In this document: positions 53,951 through 62,797 of the stretch, piece after piece
Layout of the letters: each line of letters starts with the position of its first letter
How positions within the stretch are numbered: position 1 is the stretch's first letter
Assembly (NCBI GenBank): GCA_017618215.1
Contig: JAFZUQ010000008.1
Location: 124,001-188,000 of the forward strand
DNA: 64,000 nucleotides
Direction of reading: 5' to 3'
Origin: Elusimicrobiaceae bacterium
Lineage (GTDB): Bacteria > Elusimicrobiota > Elusimicrobia > Elusimicrobiales > Elusimicrobiaceae
The notes under the pieces: model-generated
Told to the model about the DNA's origin: nothing
Database searches by the model: none
Seen by the model: only the letters and a program-made list of their open reading frames with translations
Made by a program: the position numbers and the translations under genes

Positions 53951-54967
53951 ATGAAAACAAAAACAATAATAAGTTCTTTCATAGCATTGGCTTTATGTTC
54001 CGCGCTTTATGCTATGCCTAACTTAGAGCAAAATAATTTTAAAGAACTCAGAATAGAAATCGGGGACATTATCCAACAATCTGTACCTCAAGATGATATT
54101 AACAAACAAGATGAAAATGGTAGAACGGCTTTAATTAGGGCTGCTATAGCAGGTGATACAGAAACTGTTAGATTCTTAGTAGAAGAAAAAAAGGCTAATT
54201 TAGATATTCAAGATAGATATGGCTCTACGGCTTTAATATTGGCTGCTTATTTCGGTCATACAGAAATTGTTAGAATCTTAGCAGAAAAAACTAATTTAGA
54301 TATTCAAGATGAAGATGGCAAGACGGCTTTAATATTGGCTGCTTATTTCGGTCATACAGAAATTGTTAGAATCTTAGCAGAAAAAGCTAATTTAGATATT
54401 CAAGATGAATATGGCGATACGGCTTTAATATTGGCTGCTTATTTCGGTCATACAGAAATTGTTAGAATCTTAGTAGAGAACAATGCTAAGTTAAATATTA
54501 AAAATGAACATGGCGATACGGCTTTAATATGGGCTGCTTATTTCGGTCATACAGAAATTGTTAGAATCTTAGTAGAGAACAATGCTAAGTTAAATATTAA
54601 AAATGAACATGGCGATACGGCTTTAATATGGGCTGCTTATTTCGGTTATACAGAAATTGTTAGAATCTTAGCAGAAAAAGCCAACTTAGATATTCAAGAT
54701 AGACACGGCGATACGGCTTTAATATTGGCTGCTATGAAAGGTCATGTAGAAATTGTTAGAATCTTAGCAGAAAAAACTAATTTAGATATTCAAGATGAAG
54801 ATGGCAAGACGGCCTTAATGTGGGCTATAGAGAAAAATCTTACAGAAATTGAAACGATATTAACTGAAGCCGAAAAAGCAAGAAAGCAAGCAAGAAAACA
54901 AAAATGGAAGCAAATCGGACAACAAGCTTTAGAAGGTATTGTAGCAGGTGGGCAAACTGCTAAATAA
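53951..54967 (+). CDS. Secreted ankyrin-repeat protein with nearly identical tandem repeats
   Basis: 338 residues. Signal peptide (IISSFIALALCSALYA, cleavage before MPN), then about eight ankyrin repeats of 32-33 residues (for example GDTALIWAAYFGHTEIVRIL), and a basic Gln/Lys-rich C-terminal tail (KARKQARKQKWKQ). The repeats are nearly identical even at DNA level. A periplasmic or secreted protein-binding role is likely; it has no lipobox, unlike the ankyrin lipoprotein at 23612. TAGGAG precedes the ATG; a strong terminator follows. Confidence 0.9.
   Translation: MKTKTIISSFIALALCSALYAMPNLEQNNFKELRIEIGDIIQQSVPQDDINKQDENGRTALIRAAIAGDTETVRFLVEEKKANLDIQDRYGSTALILAAYFGHTEIVRILAEKTNLDIQDEDGKTALILAAYFGHTEIVRILAEKANLDIQDEYGDTALILAAYFGHTEIVRILVENNAKLNIKNEHGDTALIWAAYFGHTEIVRILVENNAKLNIKNEHGDTALIWAAYFGYTEIVRILAEKANLDIQDRHGDTALILAAMKGHVEIVRILAEKTNLDIQDEDGKTALMWAIEKNLTEIETILTEAEKARKQARKQKWKQIGQQALEGIVAGGQTAK
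54473..54670 (+). repeat. 99 bp tandem duplication inside the ankyrin gene
   Basis: 54473-54571 and 54572-54670 are identical at 98 of 99 positions (ggtcat versus ggttat). Neighbouring 96 bp units are slightly more diverged. Confidence 0.95.
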
Positions 54968-54994
54968 CAACAAACTAAAAATCAACAAAATTTA

Positions 54995-55022
54995 CCTCGT
55001 GGATTTACACACGGGGTTTTTT
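54995..55022 (+). terminator. Rho-independent terminator of the ankyrin gene
   Basis: CCTCGTG (54995-55001) pairs with CACGGGG (55010-55016), one G-U, 8 nt loop, then TTTTTT. Confidence 0.85.
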
Positions 55023-55071
55023 AATCGCAGAAAATCCACACAGCAATACCTAAAATATATTCATTTTTTAG

Positions 55072-55077
55072 TATAAT
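55072..55077 (+). promoter_or_regulatory. -10 box of the DUF1646-to-antiporter operon
   Basis: TATAAT (55072-55077), 16 nt before the ATG at 55094, with an AAGGGG Shine-Dalgarno between. No clear -35. Confidence 0.45.
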
Positions 55078-55093
55078 ATAAAAAGGGGAATTT

Positions 55094-56137
55094 ATGAGTA
55101 CGCTCGTAATAATAATTTTGACTATTATAATTTTATTGGCTCTGTTCTTACCTTTTATGGTACACACCGTCGAGCAACAACTTGAAGCCTTCTTATTTAT
55201 ATTAGGCCTGATAGCTGTTACATCTATTGGGGCTTGGAATTGGCATTTAGTAAAAGATGCAATTACAGAACCTATAAAAATCTCTTTAGCGGTTTTAATT
55301 GTCGGCTTACTTTTCAAACATTTTAGGTTAAATATAACACACTTTATTGAGCATATCGAACAAAAAATAGGTTTACAAAAAACCATTATTTTATTGGTCG
55401 CTGTTTTAGGGTTTTTATCAAGCATAATAACAGCCATCGTTGCCGCTTTAGTTTTATGTGAAATCGCCGCTACTTTACGTCTAACGAGGCGCGATACTAT
55501 CCATGTAATAGTTATGGGTTGTTTTGCTATCGGGTTTGGCGCAATTTTAACACCGATAGGCGAACCACTTTCAACAATAGTTATCAGTAAACTTTCTGGT
55601 GAACCGCACCATGCTGGTTTCTTCTATTTATTTCATTTGCTTTGGTATTTGATTATTCCGGGTGTTATATTTTTTGCTTATATGGCGGGGCGCACAAAAG
55701 ACGAGCAAATTAAAAATCAACAACATGTTGATATGGACAGTTCAAAAGATATTTTAGTGCGTGCGGCAAAAGTTTATTTATTTATTATGGCTTTGGTTTT
55801 CTTCGGGCATGGGCTTACGCCTTTGGCCGAAATCAGTATTATGAAATTGCCTTTGGCGGCTTTGTATTGGGCGAACTCTATTTCCGCAATCTTAGATAAT
55901 GCAACTTTGGCCGCTGCAGAAATCGTACCGACTATGACAAATGTTCAAATAGAATTTTTGCTTATGGGTTTGGTAATTTCAGGTGGTTTTTTAATACCTG
56001 GGAATATTCCCAACATTATTTGTGCTTCAAAATTTAAAATTAAAAGTAAGGAGTGGGCAAAACAAGCTCTACCGATAGGCGTAGCTTGTATGTTGGTTTA
56101 TTTTATATTGCTTGAACTTTTGCCTAAGGTGAAATAA
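55094..56137 (+). CDS. DUF1646 family predicted cation transporter
   Basis: 347-residue polytopic membrane protein with about nine to ten helices. The segment GFGAILTPIGEPLSTIVISKLSG and the C-terminal ISAILDNATLAAAEI / GGFLIPGNIPNIICA are characteristic of DUF1646, distantly related to ArsB/NhaD-type ion transporters. Two helices near the middle carry Asn/Asp/Pro residues typical of ion sites. The ion is unknown. It heads a tightly packed operon through 62211. Confidence 0.88.
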   Translation: MSTLVIIILTIIILLALFLPFMVHTVEQQLEAFLFILGLIAVTSIGAWNWHLVKDAITEPIKISLAVLIVGLLFKHFRLNITHFIEHIEQKIGLQKTIILLVAVLGFLSSIITAIVAALVLCEIAATLRLTRRDTIHVIVMGCFAIGFGAILTPIGEPLSTIVISKLSGEPHHAGFFYLFHLLWYLIIPGVIFFAYMAGRTKDEQIKNQQHVDMDSSKDILVRAAKVYLFIMALVFFGHGLTPLAEISIMKLPLAALYWANSISAILDNATLAAAEIVPTMTNVQIEFLLMGLVISGGFLIPGNIPNIICASKFKIKSKEWAKQALPIGVACMLVYFILLELLPKVK

Positions 56138-56779
56138 ATGATAACTTTAACAGATGCTATAATTCGTTTGGCAGTATCTTTTTTCTTAGGTGCTATCGTA
56201 GGTTTTGAAAGGCAGTACCATGAAAAGCCAGCCGGTTTTTCTACAAATACTTTGATTTGTATAGGTTCAACTGTTTTTGCTATGATTTCTTTAATGTCTG
56301 CACAATATTACGGTGGCGATCCGGCAAGAATTGCAGCGCAAATTGTAACCGGCGTAGGCTTCCTTGGTGCAGGTTCAATTATCAGGGAAGGCAATAAAAT
56401 TTCCGGTCTAACAACTGCAGCAGGCATTTGGGTTGTAGCTGCTATCGGTATGGCAACAGGTTACGGGGAATTCGGTATTGCAGGTTTTGCTGTTGTGTTG
56501 GCTTTAGTTTTACAAATTTTCCGCCGTAAAATTTTAAGTGCCTTTGAATCTGTTAAAACTTTTGAATATATAACAATTAAGTGCGAACCTGATTTGCAGA
56601 TGGTCACAAAAATAGAGGATGTTATCAAAAGTGAAGGCGTAACCGTAATCAAAAGCCATTTCTATAAAATGGAAGGCAAACTTGTTATAAAACTTGCTAC
56701 GGATATGTCTGAAAAAACTTTTAAAACGATTTTTAAAAAATTGATGGCGTTTAAGGAAATTATAAGTTTGGATCGTTAA
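56138..56779 (+). CDS. MgtC/SapB family membrane protein
   Basis: 213 residues: four or five helices with the MgtC signature (LAVSFFLGAIVGFERQYHEKPAGFSTNTLICIGS in segments; GVGFLGAGSIIREGN; GLTTAAGIWVVAAIG), and a cytosolic ACT-like C-terminal domain (about 140-213). MgtC proteins modulate Mg2+ or phosphate/ATP homeostasis in several bacteria. It abuts DUF1646 with no gap. Possible functional pairing with the DUF1646 transporter. Confidence 0.9.
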   Translation: MITLTDAIIRLAVSFFLGAIVGFERQYHEKPAGFSTNTLICIGSTVFAMISLMSAQYYGGDPARIAAQIVTGVGFLGAGSIIREGNKISGLTTAAGIWVVAAIGMATGYGEFGIAGFAVVLALVLQIFRRKILSAFESVKTFEYITIKCEPDLQMVTKIEDVIKSEGVTVIKSHFYKMEGKLVIKLATDMSEKTFKTIFKKLMAFKEIISLDR

Positions 56780-56781
56780 TT

Positions 56782-57624
56782 ATGAAAAATACAAAACAAA
56801 AAACAGTAACAGTCGGAAAAATCAAGTTTTCAAACACTTTGCCGTTGGTGTTTATCGGCGGTCCTTGCGTTATTGAAGGGGAAAAGATATTTTTAGATAC
56901 CGCTAAACAAATTTGCACTTTGATGAAAAAGGCTAATGTCCCTTTTATTTTTAAAGCATCTTTTGATAAAGCGAACAGAAGTTCAATAAATGCGTATCGT
57001 GGTGTCGGGCTTAAAAAAGGTCTTGAGTTATTAGCCGAAGTTAAACAAAAATATAATGTACCGATTCTAACCGATATTCATGAACCTTACCAAGCAAAAG
57101 AAGTTGCAAAAGTTGCAGATATTTTGCAAATTCCTGCATTTTTATGCAGACAGACAGATTTGGTAATAGCCGCCGCAAAAACCGGCAAAGTTATAAATGT
57201 AAAAAAGGGCCAATTCTTAGCACCGCAAGGTATTAGTGAAATAGTCAAAAAAATTGAAAGTACAGGCAATAAAAATATTTTGCTTACCGAACGTGGTGCA
57301 TCTTTCGGTTACGGCGATTTAGTTGTTGATATGCGCAGTTTTGAAATTATGCGCCGCACAGGATACCCTGTCATTTTTGATTTAACACATTCCATGCAAA
57401 AGCCTACCGGTGCAGGATCTACAGGTGGGGATAAAACCGTTTCATTAACTTTGGCCCGCGCTGCAGCCGGTGCCGGTATTGCAGGTGTGTTTTTTGAAGC
57501 ACATCCGCACCCGGAAAAAGCACTTTCCGATAAAGCCAATACTTTAAATTTAGCGGAATTAAAAGAAGTTATAAAGCAAATGATTGCTATTGATGAGGTT
57601 ACAAAATGCCAAAAGATGAATTAA
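56782..57624 (+). CDS. kdsA: 3-deoxy-8-phosphooctulonate synthase
   Basis: 280-residue enzyme condensing PEP with arabinose-5-phosphate to KDO-8-P, the first committed step to KDO of LPS. FIGGPCVIEGEK, FKASFDKANRSS, PILTDIHEP, LCRQTDLV and DLTHSMQKP are all in place. Its substrate is made by KdsD two genes downstream. Confidence 0.97.
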   Translation: MKNTKQKTVTVGKIKFSNTLPLVFIGGPCVIEGEKIFLDTAKQICTLMKKANVPFIFKASFDKANRSSINAYRGVGLKKGLELLAEVKQKYNVPILTDIHEPYQAKEVAKVADILQIPAFLCRQTDLVIAAAKTGKVINVKKGQFLAPQGISEIVKKIESTGNKNILLTERGASFGYGDLVVDMRSFEIMRRTGYPVIFDLTHSMQKPTGAGSTGGDKTVSLTLARAAAGAGIAGVFFEAHPHPEKALSDKANTLNLAELKEVIKQMIAIDEVTKCQKMN

Positions 57625-57776
57625 AGGAAACTTTATCTAAAACTTTAAAGGCAGTTCTTATTATCTATGCTGTTTTACTTGCACTGTTTTTTGCCGTCAA
57701 TGCAATAACAGATAAATTACCGAAGCCTTACCATAAAAGAACAATTTCAGCGGAGGTTACCCCATGGCTAAAATAA
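57606..57776 (+). CDS. 56-residue single-span membrane protein in the KDO/Lpt operon
   Basis: Too short for many gene callers. ATG 57606 (GAGG 8-9 nt upstream) to TAA 57774-57776; overlaps the end of kdsA by 19 nt and the start of kdsD by 13 nt. N-terminal charged segment (PKDELKETLSKTLK), one hydrophobic helix (AVLIIYAVLLALFFAVNAI) and a basic C-terminal tail (DKLPKPYHKRTI). No family recognised. Packing and ribosome-binding site suggest it is translated. Confidence 0.7.
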   Translation: MPKDELKETLSKTLKAVLIIYAVLLALFFAVNAITDKLPKPYHKRTISAEVTPWLK

Positions 57777-58762
57777 ACCAAAAAATGCAAAGCTCTGATA
57801 TTTTAAAAATTGCAAAAGAAGTTTTTATTTCAGAAGAAAACGCACTTAAAGATACATCGAAAATTTTAGGTAAAGATTTTGTCAAAGCGATTATGCTTGT
57901 CAGTAAATCAGGCGGTAGGCTTGTGGTTGTAGGTATCGGTAAAAGCGGGCATATAGGGCGCAAAATTTCAGCTACTTTAGCATCAACCGGAACACCTTCA
58001 TTTTTTGTACATCCCACGGAAGCTTTACATGGCGATTTGGGAATGATTACTGATAAAGATATTGTCTTGGCTTTGTCATTTTCCGGAGAGACTGAGGAAC
58101 TTAGTAAAATTTTAACACCTCTTAAAAAAGAAAAAATAAAAATTATTGCTTTAACTGGGCATAAGAATTCTACACTCGGTAAAATGGCCGATATTTGCCT
58201 TGAAGTTAAAATTAAACGCGAGGCTTGCCCCTATAATTTAGCGCCGACATCTTCCACAACCGCTATGCTTGCTTTAGGTGATGCTTTGGCAATTTGTTTA
58301 ATGAAAATCAAAAATTTCCATAAAGAAGATTTTGCTTTTTTCCACCCAGGCGGAACGCTTGGTAAACTTTTGACTTACTTTGTAAAAGACATTATGTTTA
58401 AAGGCAAAAATCCGACTGTTTTGGAAGGTGCAACCGTTCAAGATGCTTTGTTTGTTATGACAAAAAATAAAACGGGTGCGGCTGCTATTGTTGATAAAAA
58501 AGGTTTATTAAAAGGCTTTTTTACCGATGGTGATTTAAGAAGGCTCTTGCAAAAAAAACAAAGTGTTCTTAACTTAAAAATTACCGAAGTCATGACTAAA
58601 AAACCTTTTGCTTTTCCGCAGGATATGTCGGCTATTGAAGCAGCAAAAATAATTAATGCACGCAAATTTGATAATGCACCTGTCGTGGATAAAAAGAATA
58701 AAGTTATAGGTTTTTTGGATAAAGATAATTTAATTGAGTTTATTGCTCTTGCAAAAAAATAA
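57764..58762 (+). CDS. kdsD: Arabinose-5-phosphate isomerase (KpsF/GutQ family)
   Basis: 332 residues: SIS sugar-isomerase domain (about 40-190; VVVGIGKSGHIGRKISATLASTGTPS in segments, HPTEALHGDLGM) and two CBS domains (about 205-325). Makes arabinose-5-P for KdsA. SD CGGAGG before ATG 57764. An intact catalytic His-Glu set of the SIS domain is visible (HPTEA). Confidence 0.95.
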   Translation: MAKINQKMQSSDILKIAKEVFISEENALKDTSKILGKDFVKAIMLVSKSGGRLVVVGIGKSGHIGRKISATLASTGTPSFFVHPTEALHGDLGMITDKDIVLALSFSGETEELSKILTPLKKEKIKIIALTGHKNSTLGKMADICLEVKIKREACPYNLAPTSSTTAMLALGDALAICLMKIKNFHKEDFAFFHPGGTLGKLLTYFVKDIMFKGKNPTVLEGATVQDALFVMTKNKTGAAAIVDKKGLLKGFFTDGDLRRLLQKKQSVLNLKITEVMTKKPFAFPQDMSAIEAAKIINARKFDNAPVVDKKNKVIGFLDKDNLIEFIALAKK

Positions 58763-58763
58763 A

Positions 58764-59282
58764 ATGAAAAAGCTTTTAATATTAACCTCTTTAATTTTGC
58801 TTAGTGCTTGCCAGAAAAATACTTCAGGCGACGGTGCCGTTATACCTGCGCAACGAGCAGAAGGGGTTATTATGAGGGAAACTGCCGCCGGCGAAAGTAC
58901 ATGGCAATTAAAGGCAACTGCTGCAGATTTTTATGATAATCAAGATGTTTTAATGGATAACCCAAAAATCACATTTAATCAGGAAAAGGGAGATGCTGTT
59001 TTAACTGCCAATAAAGGGAGTTTTAAAGACGGCATAATAACTTTTATTGGATCTGTGATGATTACTTCCAAAGAAGAAGATTTGAAACTGACAACTTCCA
59101 AACTTTATTATAACACACAAACAAAGGTAGCGTGGACGGATGTTTCATTTGTTTTAAAACGAAGCGGTATCACGGTTAAAGGTAAAGCATTAAAAGCAGA
59201 TAAAGGGTTTTCAAATATTGAAATTTTTAAGCAGGTTACAGATTTACCTACTGATCTAAAGGGGTTGCAAGCATTAAAATGA
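58764..59282 (+). CDS. lptC: LptC-like lipoprotein / LPS export
   Basis: 172 residues. Signal peptide with lipobox LLLSAC. The mature part forms a beta-jellyroll-type sequence (GVIMRETAAGESTWQLKATAADFYD, then GDAVLTANKGSFKDGIITFIG in segments), matching LptC/OstA-like periplasmic bridge proteins. Unlike E. coli LptC, which keeps a transmembrane anchor, this one would be lipid-anchored. It sits between kdsD and lptA as in proteobacteria. Confidence 0.85.
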   Translation: MKKLLILTSLILLSACQKNTSGDGAVIPAQRAEGVIMRETAAGESTWQLKATAADFYDNQDVLMDNPKITFNQEKGDAVLTANKGSFKDGIITFIGSVMITSKEEDLKLTTSKLYYNTQTKVAWTDVSFVLKRSGITVKGKALKADKGFSNIEIFKQVTDLPTDLKGLQALK

Positions 59283-59989
59283 AGAAATTGTTTTTACTTT
59301 TTATCTTTATTTCACTCACGCCGTTAATTTATGGCCAGACGGAAGAAGATTTATCTATGCTTCTTGGAGGAATGGTAAAAAGTGATAAGTGGATTATAAG
59401 GAAAGATGCTTTTGAAGAAGAATTTATCGGTAATGTTTATTATGAAAATGAAATGTATAAAATCGCAGCCGATAAAGCCCTTTCAAAAAGAAAAGACAAA
59501 ACATATGAACTTTCCGGTAATGTTTTTTTGTCTCGCACAGAAGATAATACAACCATAACTCTAAGTGCCGGGCGCGTATTCTATAATCAAAAAAAAGATA
59601 CGGGTTTTGCACTTGCTGCCAAAAAAGCGCAGGTTAAAATAGTTTATACGACTCCGGAAAATGTTTATACTTTGCTTGCGAATAAAGTGGAATTTTCAAA
59701 CAAAGCGAATTCTTTTAAAGCGAGCGGTAAAGTTCAGTTAAGCGATAAAGAAAATACTTTAAAAGCTGAGGAAGTAACATTTGATAGAGATAGCGGAATT
59801 TTTGAGGCATTATCGGTTCGGCCTATAATGCTTGGTAAAAATAAAGATGGTAGTTATGCTTTAGAAGCTGATAAAATGGTTGTAAATACTACAACAGGAA
59901 AATTTAACGCAACAGGTAAACCTCAAGGTTGGCTAACTATGGAAAAAAGCTTAATAACACAGGAAAATTTTAAACATTCAAGGAAATAA
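59279..59989 (+). CDS. lptA: LptA/OstA-like periplasmic LPS transport protein
   Basis: 236 residues. Signal peptide (LFLLFIFISLTPLIYG, cleavage before QTE) then two OstA-like repeats (FIGNVYYENEMYKIAADKAL, YELSGNVFLSRTEDNT, FKASGKVQLSDKENTLKAEEVTFD, in segments). It would form the periplasmic bridge for LPS. Overlaps lptC by 4 nt; lptB follows after 2 nt. Confidence 0.88.
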   Translation: MKKLFLLFIFISLTPLIYGQTEEDLSMLLGGMVKSDKWIIRKDAFEEEFIGNVYYENEMYKIAADKALSKRKDKTYELSGNVFLSRTEDNTTITLSAGRVFYNQKKDTGFALAAKKAQVKIVYTTPENVYTLLANKVEFSNKANSFKASGKVQLSDKENTLKAEEVTFDRDSGIFEALSVRPIMLGKNKDGSYALEADKMVVNTTTGKFNATGKPQGWLTMEKSLITQENFKHSRK

Positions 59990-59991
59990 TT

Positions 59992-60711
59992 ATGGAACTT
60001 AAGGGCGTAGATTTAAAAAAAGCATATAAAGAAAGACTTGTAGTTAAAGGTGTATCTTTAAAAATAAATTCCGGCGAAATTGTGGGGCTCCTCGGCCCAA
60101 ACGGTGCAGGGAAAACGACATCATTTTATATGATAGTTGGTTTTATTGCAGCGACTTCTGGGAAAGTCTTTATTGATGGTAAAGATGTAACTGCTTTGCC
60201 AATGTATGAACGTGCGCGTTATGGGCTTGGCTATTTGGCACAAGAGCCTACAATATTCCGCGGTTTAACCGTAGAAGAAAATTTGCTTGCCATCTTAGAA
60301 CGCCTTGAGCCCGACGCTAAAAAACGTTCTGATAGAGTGGATCAACTTTTAACTGAGTTCGGCTTAACAAAACTTGCAAAACAAAAAGCATGGACATTGT
60401 CAGGTGGTGAAAAGCGCCGTATGGAAATTGCCCGTTGTATGATAAGTAATCCAAAAATTATTTTGCTTGATGAACCTTTCGTTGGTATTGATCCCATAAC
60501 AGTCGCGGAACTTAGGGAAATGATATTTAAACTTAAAAGCCGTGGTCTTGGTATTTTGATTACAGACCATAATGTCCGTGAAACTTTACCTTTAACCGAA
60601 CGTGCATATCTTATATACGATGGCAAAATCTTAGTTGAAGGTAGCCCGGATAAACTTTTAAAAGATGATAATGCTCGTAAATTGTATTTAGGTGAAAGCT
60701 TTAAAATGTAA
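59992..60711 (+). CDS. lptB: LPS export ABC transporter ATP-binding protein LptB
   Basis: 239-residue ATPase. Walker A LGPNGAGKTTSFYM, signature TLSGGEKRRMEIARC, Walker B ILLDEPFVGIDPIT, and the LptB-type end ILITDHNVRETL. Partner permeases LptF/G are not in the window. Confidence 0.97.
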   Translation: MELKGVDLKKAYKERLVVKGVSLKINSGEIVGLLGPNGAGKTTSFYMIVGFIAATSGKVFIDGKDVTALPMYERARYGLGYLAQEPTIFRGLTVEENLLAILERLEPDAKKRSDRVDQLLTEFGLTKLAKQKAWTLSGGEKRRMEIARCMISNPKIILLDEPFVGIDPITVAELREMIFKLKSRGLGILITDHNVRETLPLTERAYLIYDGKILVEGSPDKLLKDDNARKLYLGESFKM

Positions 60712-60720
60712 GAGGTTTTG

Positions 60721-62211
60721 ATGACACTCAGTGCAGGGAATTTTTTATTAATTGGATCTATTTTGTTGTTTGTCAGTATCTTGGCTGGGAAAACAGGATA
60801 TCGTTTTGGAATACCGGCTTTACTTTTATTTTTACTCGTCGGTATGCTTTTTGGCAGTGATGGACTTGGTATACAATTTTCCAACTATAAAGTAACCCAA
60901 TTTATTGGTATGGTGGCTTTAAGCATTATCTTGTTTTCAGGTGGTATGGATACACGTGAAACTGATATTAAGCCTATTGCGAAAGAAGGCATAATTTTAT
61001 CAACATTCGGCGTTATTTTAACTGCTTTATTTACGGGGGTATTTGCTTATCTTTTCCCGTCTCTAAAATTAGAACTTGGTTTAACAGGGTGTCTGTTACT
61101 TGCGGCGGTAATGTCATCAACAGATTCAGCCTCGGTTTTCTCAATTTTAAGGGCAAGGAATTTACATATTCAAGGTAATGTTCGGGCTTTGCTTGAACTT
61201 GAAAGCGGTAGTAATGACCCTATGGCCTATATGTTGACGATTATGTTGATTAGTTTCATTAAACTCAGTAACCTAAGCTTTGGTATTATGTCTTGGACTT
61301 TAGCTATACAATTCTTTTTGGGTATAATTTTAGGATATATTTTAGGGCGTATTACCGTATTTATAATGAATCATATAAATTTGGATTATTCTTCTTTATA
61401 TTCTATTCTGCTTTTGGCAATTTCTTTATTTATATTTTCCGTTACGGATGTTTTGCACGGTAACGGTTTTCTGGCAGTTTATATAGCAGGGCTTGTTGTG
61501 GGAAATAATAAAGTAGCATATAAAAAGAGTGTGACGGTATTTTTTGACGGTATTGCTTGGCTTTGCCAAATAGTAATGTTTTTAGCGCTCGGGCTTTTGG
61601 TTAATCCCAGTGAACTTGTCTCTATCGCGCCTTTAGCAATAGGTGTTGCTTTATTTATGATTTTTATTGCAAGACCGCTAACGGTATTCTTATGTTTGTT
61701 TCTTTTTAAAAAGATTACGAGAAAAGGGCAAATATTTATCTCTTGGGTTGGGCTGCGCGGTGCGGTACCTATAATTTTTGCCACTTATCTCTATGTCGCC
61801 GAATTGCCTTTCGCAAGAACAATTTTTAACATAGTGTTTTTTATAACAATTATTTCTTTAGTTTTACAGGGTACAACAGTTCCTTTATTTGCACGCCTAC
61901 TTGGTTTAATAGAGGAAGATTATAAGCATAAAGATTTTGCCGTATATGTACCTGAAGATATTGCAATTACTTCTGAAATTAGAGTTACGCCGGAAATGCT
62001 TAAACACGGTAACACTATCCGTCAACTTGGGCTTGAAAATAATGCTCTTCCGATAATGTTAAAGCGCGGTGGAAAATATATAATTGCGCGCGGTGCAACT
62101 GAGCTCCAAGAAGACGATAAAATTTTACTTATCGCAAAGGGTGAGGACGATTTAAATGCATTGTGTGCAAATTTAGATATCCAGAGTTGCGAAATATACC
62201 GAGATGAATAA
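60721..62211 (+). CDS. CPA1-type K+(Na+)/H+ antiporter with TrkA-C domain
   Basis: 496 residues. About 12 transmembrane helices (1-395); LELESGSNDPMAYMLTIM holds the ND ion-binding pair typical of NhaP/CvrA antiporters. A cytosolic regulatory TrkA_C domain (about 420-490; NTIRQLGLENNALPIMLKRGGKYIIARGATELQEDDKILL in segments) follows, which in relatives senses nucleotides or ions. The ATG at 60721 follows an AAGAGGT site; an in-frame TTG just before it is less likely. Last gene of the envelope operon. Confidence 0.92.
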   Translation: MTLSAGNFLLIGSILLFVSILAGKTGYRFGIPALLLFLLVGMLFGSDGLGIQFSNYKVTQFIGMVALSIILFSGGMDTRETDIKPIAKEGIILSTFGVILTALFTGVFAYLFPSLKLELGLTGCLLLAAVMSSTDSASVFSILRARNLHIQGNVRALLELESGSNDPMAYMLTIMLISFIKLSNLSFGIMSWTLAIQFFLGIILGYILGRITVFIMNHINLDYSSLYSILLLAISLFIFSVTDVLHGNGFLAVYIAGLVVGNNKVAYKKSVTVFFDGIAWLCQIVMFLALGLLVNPSELVSIAPLAIGVALFMIFIARPLTVFLCLFLFKKITRKGQIFISWVGLRGAVPIIFATYLYVAELPFARTIFNIVFFITIISLVLQGTTVPLFARLLGLIEEDYKHKDFAVYVPEDIAITSEIRVTPEMLKHGNTIRQLGLENNALPIMLKRGGKYIIARGATELQEDDKILLIAKGEDDLNALCANLDIQSCEIYRDE

Positions 62212-62228
62212 CTTATTATCATTATCCT

Positions 62229-62762
62229 CTATTTTTTACTAAATTCACATCCACAGTATTTTTGAAGATATAACCCAAGTTCTTTAACGGTTTTTAGGCC
62301 TTCTTGCTCACCGGAATTTTTGCGCCAGTTGGTAAAATTATAAGCAATTTTAAATTCTTTTTGCGCAATTTCCGCGGCGGCATTTACACTTTCCAGATCT
62401 TTGTAGCGGGAAATACCAAGCACGGAACTAAACTCCATAAACCCGTTTTCTTTGGCATATTTTGCGGCTTGTCTCAAGCGATATAAAAAACATATTTTGC
62501 AACGCTTACCCCGTTCCGGTTCGTCTTCAAAACCTAGAGCGACTTCTTTAAGCCAAGTATCGTGATTATAAGGCAATTCAATAAAATCTATCCCGAAATG
62601 TTTACAGAGGTTTTTGTTGGCTTCCAAACGCTTTTTGTATTCTTCAAGCGGTGTGATATTAGGATTAAAAAATAAAACGGTAAACCGCTTGTCTTCGGCG
62701 GCAAGTTTTTTAATCACACCTGCACTGCAAGGCGCACAACAGGAAAGTAAAAGTAAAGCCAT
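62229..62762 (-). CDS. queH: Epoxyqueuosine reductase QueH
   Basis: 177 residues. The QueH cysteine clusters are all visible: LLLSCCAPCSAG, RCKICFLYRL, and LQKYCGCEFS. It reduces epoxyqueuosine to queuosine at the wobble base of tRNAs using an Fe-S cluster and is unrelated to QueG. The start lies 35 bp from a divergent radical SAM gene, with TATAAT on the minus strand ending 5 nt upstream and no Shine-Dalgarno. Confidence 0.94.
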   Translation of the reverse strand: MALLLLSCCAPCSAGVIKKLAAEDKRFTVLFFNPNITPLEEYKKRLEANKNLCKHFGIDFIELPYNHDTWLKEVALGFEDEPERGKRCKICFLYRLRQAAKYAKENGFMEFSSVLGISRYKDLESVNAAAEIAQKEFKIAYNFTNWRKNSGEQEGLKTVKELGLYLQKYCGCEFSKK

Positions 62763-62797
62763 AATTAATTATATCAATTAAATTGTATAATTTATAT
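62763..62797. promoter_or_regulatory. 35 bp divergent promoter region of queH and the radical SAM gene
   Basis: Minus-strand TATAAT (62773-62768) lies 5 nt from the queH ATG; plus-strand TATAAT (62786-62791) lies 6 nt from the radical SAM ATG at 62798. The boxes are 12 bp apart and no -35 fits without entering the opposite gene. Confidence 0.6.

Noticed and set aside
54100-54860. Regular ~96-99 bp repeats that look like an array (CRISPR-like or satellite)
   Set aside because: The units are in frame, code for ankyrin motifs and have no unique spacers between short repeats.
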